Translations under genes and position numbers: made by a program
Notes under the pieces: generated by a model
Told to the model about the DNA's origin: nothing
Seen by the model: the letters and a program-made list of their open reading frames with translations, nothing else
Database searches by the model: none
Part shown: positions 23,394 to 32,100 of the stretch, in pieces
Position numbering within the stretch: the first letter of the stretch is position 1
How the letters are laid out: each line of letters begins with the position of its first letter
Assembly (NCBI GenBank): GCA_946803715.1
Contig: CAMPET010000025.1
Coordinates: 443,098 to 501,614, forward strand
Length of the DNA: 58,517 nucleotides
From: Beroe ovata
Lineage: Eukaryota; Ctenophora; Nuda; Beroida; Beroidae
Direction: 5' to 3'

Positions 23394-23970
23394 CGCTCCC
23401 CTGAGAAGGATCCTGGCATGTGGCTTAAAACTTCATTTCTGGAAAGGAATTAGAATTTTCACCAATTTCCCGATGCGCTAGCCAAAAAATTCCTTCGGAT
23501 TCGGATTCTACGTCAAAAACTAGGCCAGAAACACTTATTTTTAGTATGCCCCCTGTAAAAAAGTTTTCGACCATTTTTGGTGTCGGTGTGTCTCATTGAT
23601 TTTCGCGTTTTTGTTGCGTTTATTCCCCACAAGTTTTAAATTGTCATTTCGGTGTGGTTTCACGGCCAGTTTGAACTCCAAATGATTGTATCAAGGGTTG
23701 ATATTTGTAGTGTGAGAGTAGAAGAGATGATTTGGTGGAACATTAGTGTTGTCAGTGCCATTCAAGTCTCCATTAGAGACCATCAAAAACGAGGTATAAA
23801 AGTGTGGGTTCATTCACTTCACATTCCTTCGATACTTAGATCAGAAATTTGACGGGAAAATTTTTGTTGCATTTCCATGCAAATAGCATCGATTCCTATG
23901 TATTTTTGGACGCTGAATCGATTCCCGGTCGAATTTTGGCCGTATCTCGCTCCCCTGGGGAGCTGTCTGT
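23394..23970 (+). repeat. Dispersed ~550-bp repeat, single copy plus partial
   Basis: The block TATCTCGCTCCCCTG occurs at about 23391 and again at about 23944. Between them lies a unit closely related to the one found in the SMC4 intron near 51.0-51.7 kb and 54.4-55.6 kb. Shared landmarks in order: TTCGGATTCTACGTCAAAAA, TTTTAGTATG, CCCATTGATTTTCG-like, GTGTGAGAGTAG, AAAAGTGTGGGTTC, GACGCTGAATCGATTCCCGG. It is thus an interspersed repeat. It has no ORF of note and no terminal inverted repeat that I can see. Type is unknown. Confidence 0.85.
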
Positions 23971-24061
23971 TAATTTCAAATTCTTTCTGATGAATATACA
24001 AACTAAAATGTTCAATCAAGCCCATGTTCAATCCTAACTACCACCTGAAATCCCAGTCAGC

Positions 24062-25128
24062 ATGTCGGATAACCAAACCAGCGATTCAAACATCGTAACC
24101 CTCTCCTCCCAAAGTTACTACTTCCTAATCACTTACACCAGCCTAATCCTTGTGGTGGGACTCATCGTGAACTCCACTCTACTCTTCCTTTCGGCGAGAC
24201 AGAATATCATCAAACTGGACCGTATCTCGGCCATGTTTGTCCACAATATCGTGGTATCAGACATCCTGTGGTCCCTATGGATGTTTGCCCCTGTTTTCAC
24301 TACCCTCCTCTCAGAGGAGTGGGTTCTGGGTGATGTGCTGTGTTGGGTGGTGGGGTTTGGATTCATGATACCGGGAACTAACAAGATATGGACCATTCTC
24401 GCGTTCAGTGGTGAGCCAAAACAAATACACTCTTCACCACAAAAACACAGTTCCCTGTAATCTTTTCCAGCATATTCGATCAAATTACACATCCAATTTC
24501 AGTGTATCGACTTTGGAGCATTCCAACTCTCATACGAAATGAGACACGCATTTCGTACGTAGTACGAGGGGTGTTCACAATGAATATTCTCCTTGCCCTC
24601 TCCCTCTTCATCTACTGTGTGTTAGCCGATTCTCGGGCAGTGTTCGACCCAAACACTCTGATATGCTGGCCAGCACTATACGGGGACAAGTCGTCACAAC
24701 ACTGGCGGACGTTACAGTACTTCATATTAGCCCTGCTTGGATTACCGGTAACCCTAACTACGATTATTAACTTTGTAATCATTTGTTGCATTGTGAAAGT
24801 ACGGTCAACACGGCAAGTACCGAAGAAGACAATCATCACACTGCAAGCTGTGACATGGACATTTGTTATTCCGTTTGTTTTCTTGCTAATTGAGAAACTG
24901 GAAGTGGTTGCCATGGGGAAGGGTGAATCGTACTTGGGTGTGACACGGATATACATAACCGGTGTGAACATTCTGGCCACGCCCTTCGTGTATGTGTGTA
25001 CAAACAGACACTTTGCTAGAGTAGTCAGACACAAGTTTAATAGTAGTATGAGAAGTACAAAGCGTAGTAGTGGGAGAGCAACAGGGGTTGTTAGAGTTCA
25101 TAAGAATACTAATAGAACTGAAGTTTGA
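24062..25128 (+). CDS. Rhodopsin-class G-protein-coupled receptor, orphan
   Basis: A seven-helix receptor in two exons, 24062-24410 and 24503-25128 (GT-AG, phase 1), giving about 324 aa. TM1 holds the conserved Asn (GLIVNSTLLFLSA), TM2 the conserved Asp (HNIVVSDILWS), and the extracellular end of TM3 has Cys (DVLCWVVGF). TM7 ends ATPFVYV in place of NPxxY. The DRY position reads VYR (AFS-VYRLWS), so the acidic residue is absent. The intron falls exactly at this TM3 end, a frequent intron site in class A receptors. The N-terminus has candidate N-glycosylation sites (NQTS). The ligand is unknown. Class A is the best fit from helix motifs. Confidence 0.85.
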
Positions 25129-25438
25129 TTACTTGTAATATTAACAGTTTGTGATATTGCTATCTCAGTGAAGTTAAGATTTGGGGTCTTAAGTTTCTGT
25201 TCTCAATGGATTCAATGTAGAGTATCGTTCATTAGAACCCATAACAAGATTATCGTGATAAGCATCGCCATCATCCATTGAGTCCTGCACTCCTGCACTG
25301 CACGCGCGTACGAACGGTCGTGCGCGCGCGCGGGAATTCAGTTAATTCAGCGCAAGCCATTGTACAAAATAAGTCTCGCGCCGGACATTTACGAATGTGA
25401 CGCGCACGAATTTTGCGACCGATAATAGTGCCCCTCGG
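25129..25438. other. Convergent spacer with CpG-rich patch
   Basis: Between two converging genes. At 25290-25410 the DNA is rich in CGCG and GCGC (TGCGCGCGCGCGGGAATT). No gene is seen. Confidence 0.4.
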
Positions 25439-25920
25439 TCAACTTGTAGCCTGAGCTAAAATCTTACTCTTAGACGTGAACCCCAGATGATATACTATGA
25501 ATCTTTGAATACCTGTGCATTCCTGATGAATGCCATTGGTTCCTTGACGGTTTCTGGCGGTGTAATTGGATGACAGGGTGGGGCTTGGTTCATGAGATGC
25601 ATGAAAACCACATTCCTTACTTTTATGTCCCAGCCCGACTCCTTCATAAATACCTGCAATAATGAACAATGAACATCTCGGACTTGTCATACATGGCCCA
25701 GGATCTTTAGTAAATGGAATTTGTGATCCAATCTAAAGTTGTCAACAATGAACAGATTTACCGGAACAAGCCGCTTTATATCTTTCACATTGACAAACGA
25801 TTTGCTGAGCTCCTCCTGTACCGCTTTCTTGAGTGTCCAGCCCAGATCTGAATTCTGTATGACACCGATAATGTCTTTGACAAGAGCATCGTTAGCTTGA
25901 GCAACCATGCTAAATATCAT
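25439..25920 (-). CDS. Unrecognised small three-exon protein
   Basis: A model of exons 25920-25762, 25653-25513 and 25468-25439, each with GT-AG borders and phase 0 joins, gives 330 nt (109 aa). The sequence begins MIFSMVAQANDALVKDIIG. It is mostly helical-looking, with amphipathic stretches (VKDIKRLVP, then VFMKESGWDIKVRNVVFMHL) and a Pro-rich piece (PPCHPITPPE). No signal peptide or membrane helix is clear, and I recognise no family. The last intron is only about 44 bp, so the third exon is the weakest part. The start could also be Met5. It lies about 240 bp beyond the POLRMT stop on the same strand. Confidence 0.5.
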
Positions 25921-26157
25921 TGGCTTGTAAATAGCATGTGAATTTGAATATTATACTGAATCAGAAATTCTGTTGATTGTACACCTCTCTTGATCAGAAA
26001 GAATTGAGCAATGAACACATGAGTACTTAAAAAAAGTTAAAGTAAATAAAATGGTAAAAAGGTCTCATAATAAATTAAAACAAGTTACGTGCACCACTAA
26101 GAATAGCAGTCAGATTGACCCAATTAATTAACCCAATTAGCAACATCGCACATGGCG

Positions 26158-29100
26158 TCAACTGAAGAAATATTCAGAGTTTCTGACACAGTTTATGTCC
26201 AGTTTCCCAGCCCCGGGTAGTGGACTCAGCTGTAACTCTGGACAGGCGGACTCAAACGATTCTTTCAGTTGTTTTAACACCTGAAAATGTGATGTGATTA
26301 GGAAATGATTTCCTAGTTAAAATCGAATTTGGTCTGTGGTCACTATAGCTATTCGGATAATGCAAAACATAAGTAAATAAACACACAGTGATGAATGAAA
26401 AAACAAACGATAACATTGCACGATGACTGTAAGTTATGAAGTGTTATAATGGTATCAACAAACACGTGCATATTCCCATTCTATTCTGTGATATGAACAA
26501 GATTGTATTAGTGCAGATACAGCATTGTACGACATCGAACGACGATTTCTGGGTTTCATGTTACGATGTGTAATAAGTCATTATAGCACAAACTCACTAA
26601 GCTCTCTCTCTCTCTCTCTGTTCTCTCAGTTCTTTGATGTGCACATTGTACATTGTACATTGCATATCTTGTTGTTGTGCCAACTTGATAATTATATATT
26701 CTGTGCTGTACAGTGTATTGAGCGTTTATTCTATAATCTGGTTATTGCTTGCCTCTCATTCAAGCATTGTATACATAGTATAGTAAATGCATTGTATAGA
26801 AAATTGCTACGATCAGTTCTGTTGCGTGTCTGTTCTTCACTTGAAGACCGATGTACTGTGAAACATATTTCTTGTTTTACTCTATCCTTTTATTGCTTGT
26901 ATTCCTGCACCACATACTACCTTATCATTGACACTTTTTTTGACACATTTTTTTGACACATTTTTTTGTATTTCACATCACAGGCACTCTTGCATTCGTG
27001 TATAACATCCTTGTTTACTTTCCACACATTGGCAATCCCCCAATATAACACCCGCACCCCCCTCTCTCACTCTCTCACCCAGCCAAGTTATGGGAAGTTC
27101 ATCGTCCCGGCCCACACCAACCACATCCCAGCACTCTGGGGTACCCGAGGACCCCACCCCGTATCCCGGTCCCGCGCTAGAATACCGACTGTTCGGAGTA
27201 TCTGCCAAGCTCAAAGCTTCGTTCACCGGCTCCTGCTCGAGCAATGTGAACGAGCACATGCCGCTACTAGCTCAGCAGTACGGAGAGTACTACAAACTGG
27301 ACGCGTTTTTCCAGGTCCCATACACGCAGTCAATGTCGGGATTTGCATCGGCAGTCGTCCAGTACCAGGCCATATTTTCCCGACCTGCTCTTTATGTGCC
27401 ATCACCCGAGAGTTACACTCTACAAGTACACGAGGCGTCACTCTCCTTGAGTCAGATGATGTCCGGAATAGTGTTCAACTCAAACTCGGGGAACATAGAC
27501 GCGATGAGCAACATTTTCAACATTATCAACCAGCAAGCTAGCTTGGGCGGGCGTCTCATCTGTCTAGAGTGCACGGGAAAGAGAGATCGGACAGGCTTTC
27601 TGTCCATGGACTTTGGGGTGAACTTGTTCTTCAACATGCCGGTCCACCCCAACCCCCAACGATTCACCACCGTGGCGTTCTGCACAATGATGCAGGTGCA
27701 ACATTCATTTGGCTCGGTGAGCTGTTCATGGGACATTAACGGGCCTCTGTCCAGCTATCTGTCCCAAGGGTGGCGGCTAGTGGACATAACCATCCCCCAA
27801 CATGAATCAGGGCTCCTGATGCAGCAGCAGAGAGGGAAGGGCCAGCGTTTCCTGCCCACTGCCCTCAATGTCATCTGGTTCTTTGAAAAGGAGCAAGATC
27901 GTATAGCTGCTAACGACAACACCCCACTATACCAAGTTACCGTGAGCACGGTTTATGTCAATGTGTCCATGAGTTTCGGGTCCATGTCATCTGATCTCAA
28001 TGTATCGTCCCTGATCAGCGAGATGGGACAGAAGGGATGGAAAGTGGTGTCCGTTCTGGACATACCCAAACTGTCCACCCGGGGAATGATGTCATTCACA
28101 GGGGAACTACTCATCTTTTTCCAGAGACCGGTTATCAACGGACCACCTATGGGTGCAGCGCCCCCTATGGGTGCAGCGCCACCCATGGGCGCAGCGCCAG
28201 CAATGGGTGCAGCGCCAATGTCGGCCCCACCACTTCCAGAAGGAGTTGATCCTAAATAAAGTATAGAAATGCTTATAAAGGAGTAGATTAGTAGACTCTA
28301 CCTAGTGCCTATTGGCGACCATAGTATTAAATTGGTAACTATAGTAATACCATAGAAACCATATATCACAGTATTTAGTGTATACTGTATACTGTATAGC
28401 AACAGTGTATAGTATACTGCGAGCATCGCAAGTCGTATATTGTGAACAACGGTTGGCTATGTGCCAAACTTTTCAAAATAGCATGATCTCTGTACGATGG
28501 GAATACAGATGATAACGAACTGGTGCACTGGTTTTTCCCACACCACTCTTAATTAACAAGTGATTAATTAACTAACAGGTGACACAGGTGACACAGGTGA
28601 CTGACAGGGTGACTGACAGGTCAAATCACTCACATCATACGAGTACATGAGTACAAACTGTTCCCGGAGAATACTGTTCATACTGTCAACGTGACAGGGC
28701 AATGTCCAGAAACTGTCGTGGACGGCAGCGAAGGGGATGCCAGCGTGGTAACACTGGATAGCTGTCAACATCATATGCGTGGAGTCCTGTGGTAGGGAAG
28801 TAGAGGGGGTGAATACACAGAGATCCTAGAGATGCTAGAGGAATGAGTTATTTCTTCTAAGTTATCGGAAAAACATTGTTATTGATTTTCTATCTAATCA
28901 ACAAATAACAAATAGTGTAGCAAATAAAGATAGTTTGTTGGTTGAACCTTCAAAAGAAGAATCTAATGAATTTAAATCATTTTAGAATTAAGTACTGTCT
29001 GAGTCACTTATCATGTAATCTGATCTATGGTGAGGAATTGATATGTATTTTACTGTTCATTTTCAATATGATGCTAACCATCATGGTTATAATAATCTTC

Positions 29101-32100
29101 TCTTATTCTCACATACCAGATAGGTACTACCGCTATCACCTCCAAAACCACGTCTTATACCGCTATACGCTAAGTTTCCCAAATCCCAATGATACACACC
29201 TGAGAGTGGATGAAGTTTGGCGGAAAAGCAGTTCTCTGTTTTCTCCTATTGACAGGCATGTCAGGTGATGGGCTGTTCAAATTGAGGGATTGTAGTGGGG
29301 TCCGGGTTCTGTAGTGTTTCTCTTTTGTGTAGGGTTGTACACAGGGTAATCCTGCGTGTTTATTGGTCAAGTTTGGTGACTGGTTGACGCTGCGCTATGA
29401 TTGGTCACGTGTGGGTGATGCTGCGCTATGATTGGTCACGTGTGGGTGATGCTGCGCTATGATTGGTCACGAGTGGGTGACGCTGCGCTATGATTGGTCA
29501 CGAGTGGGTGACGCTGCGCTATGATTGGTCAACTGTAGGTGATGCTGCGCTATGATTGGTCAGCTGTGATTCCTATTGAACAAGTATAGCATCTAATTGA
29601 TCCATGCGTTATACAATAACATGTACTATACTTATACAGGGTAAACAACGTTTGTGTTGAACAGTATCACAAGTGACATGATGCAAAAAGCTCCCCGTCA
29701 GGGAATCGAACCCTGGTCGCCCGCGTGACAGGCGGGAATACTAACCACTATACTAACGAGGAGTTGTGAGCTTTGAAATTCAACACGCAACATTGTGCAC
29801 ATTTCACAAGCTCGACCGCGGCTTTCATCACATGTAATGTAGAATTACCAGCATCGAATTTCGGCTCCCACATCTTCTCGTTAGTATAGTGGTTAGTATT
29901 CCCGCCTGTCACGCGGGCGACCAGAGCTCGATTCCCTGACGGGGAGCTTTTCTCGCTGGAGAAGTTATTTCCACTTTTTTGGCACGTACCCAAAGGTGTG
30001 CTCCACTGAACAGGTTTATCCAGCGATGCAATCTGGTAGGCAGCAGTGTTCAGCCAATCTTTGATTAGCTGTGCTTGGGTGAAAAGCTGACCAACTGCTT
30101 GAAAAGTGAGTGTGGAGAGGTAGTTTGCACATTCTGTGGCATCTTGGTTGCTCAGTCCTTGGTCCTTCAGCTTTCCTGTGATGACGTGATGTGGTAAGTG
30201 GGTGGAATGCAGCTTAAAATACTGAGACCTGAACATAACTTTCATGCGTGGTTATGATTTTGATTCGGTAATCGGCTCAACTGACATTAGCAGAAACCAC
30301 ACTGACACACGTGTCACACATCCCACAATCACACACGTGACATGCACACACCCCACAGTTACCTCGAATTTGCTCCCTGGCTCCGTAATGAGTCACACCG
30401 TACACTTGTGTCATGACAGTCTGCTTAATCGTCTTCCTCTGAATCTTCCCCTTCACTTTCAGTGCTGTGCCATCTCCCTTTTCACAGTCACTTTCTTGTA
30501 GTGAGATAACAATATCCATCTGAGAATGTGTGTGTGTGTCTATGTAAGTGNTGCTCAGTCCTTGGTCCTTCAGCTTTCCTGTGAAGTGGTAAGTGGTTGG
30601 AATGTAGCTTTAAATACCGAGACCTGAACATAACTTTCAATTCCATGCGTGGTTATGATTTTGATTCGGTTCAACTGAAATTAGCAGAAACCACACTGAC
30701 ACACGTGTCATACAACCCACGTCCCACTATCACACACGTGACATGCACACAGTTACCTCGGATTTGCTCCCTGGCTCCGTAATGAGTCACGCCGTACACT
30801 TGTGTCATGACCGTCTGCTTAATCGTCTTTCTCTGGATCTTCCCCCTCACTTTCAGTGCTGTGCCATCTCCCTTCTCACAGTCACTTTCTTGTAGTGAGA
30901 CAACAATATCCATCTGAGGATATGCGTGTGTGTGTGTGCGTGCGTGAGTGTGTGTGTGTGTGTGTGTGTGTGCGTGTGTGTGTACTGTGACACGTGCGTG
31001 TGTGCGTACACTGTACTGTGTGTCTATCCCCCACTCACCACAGCGCTGTAGACATCGCCTGGTCTCTCAGCTGGAGCGACACTCACTTTCACGGCCCCGG
31101 GCTCATCTCGGCCGAGGGCCGCGTAATGCTGCAGCCCGTTACAGCTCCCGTCCACCTGTACAGGCAGGTGCGTGACGTAACGCGCGGGATCACGTGACCG
31201 GACAGCTGCTGCAACCTCAACACACGCAGCCAGACACTGCCACGGGTCTTCTGTGGAGTTTGACCACCACCCCTTATCTGAGAACAGGGGGGGGGAGGTT
31301 ACAGTTTTTAAATATGCTTCAATTGTGGTTAATGAATTCATGGGGAGGTCCACTAGTTTTTTACCCGGACACATATGATCAGCACTATCCATAATCTGAT
31401 CCATGTGCTGGTCAGCAAAGTCCACTTTCTCCGCAAACGTTGCTTTTCCCATCCCGCCAAACTTGTTAACAAGATGTATCTTCAGCCAGTAGAGTCCTGT
31501 GTCTCCCAGTTCCGATCCCTCGTGGAACATTAGCATTCCTGGGTGGAGGGGGAGGAGATAGTTCGGGCCCTGCGCTCAACCTCCACTTCCACGGCTTACA
31601 GTTTGCCACAGCGAATCCGTACCGACACGATAGAACAGTATTCATATCGAATAATTGATCAACTCTTGATCAAGTACTTCGCAACTGATCATGTTGATCA
31701 GTTTGTTAGCAACAAAATGGTGAAGTTCATGTCTAGGTGAACAAGGACTATTAGTAGTAAGCTGGTTTTTTACCTCTTGCTGGGTCCCCGAGCATTTGAC
31801 TGAAGTGAGGGGCCACAGGGTAAACCCGACCCCTGAAATCGAGATTGTAACACTGCCAGAATGGTCGCCCAACGAGGGAGTTAGCCAAACTGAGGGTGTA
31901 GAGTTGTGTACACCGAATAGAATACTTCTCATTCTCCTCCTTTCTCAACGAGTTGAGTTGGTTGTAGTACGCCTGATAAGTGAGATAGTATAGATGAGAC
32001 ACAGACACAGACACACACAGACATACAGACACACACAGATACACACACAGATACACACACACAGACACACACACAGACACACACACAAACCTTCATTGTG

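Noticed and set aside
26525-26956. 143-codon plus-strand frame
   Set aside because: No ATG start, extreme Leu/Cys/Tyr bias and simple repeats; it lies in the POLRMT last intron.
29386-29571. CRISPR array
   Set aside because: Units are contiguous without unique spacers, in an animal intron; it is a minisatellite.
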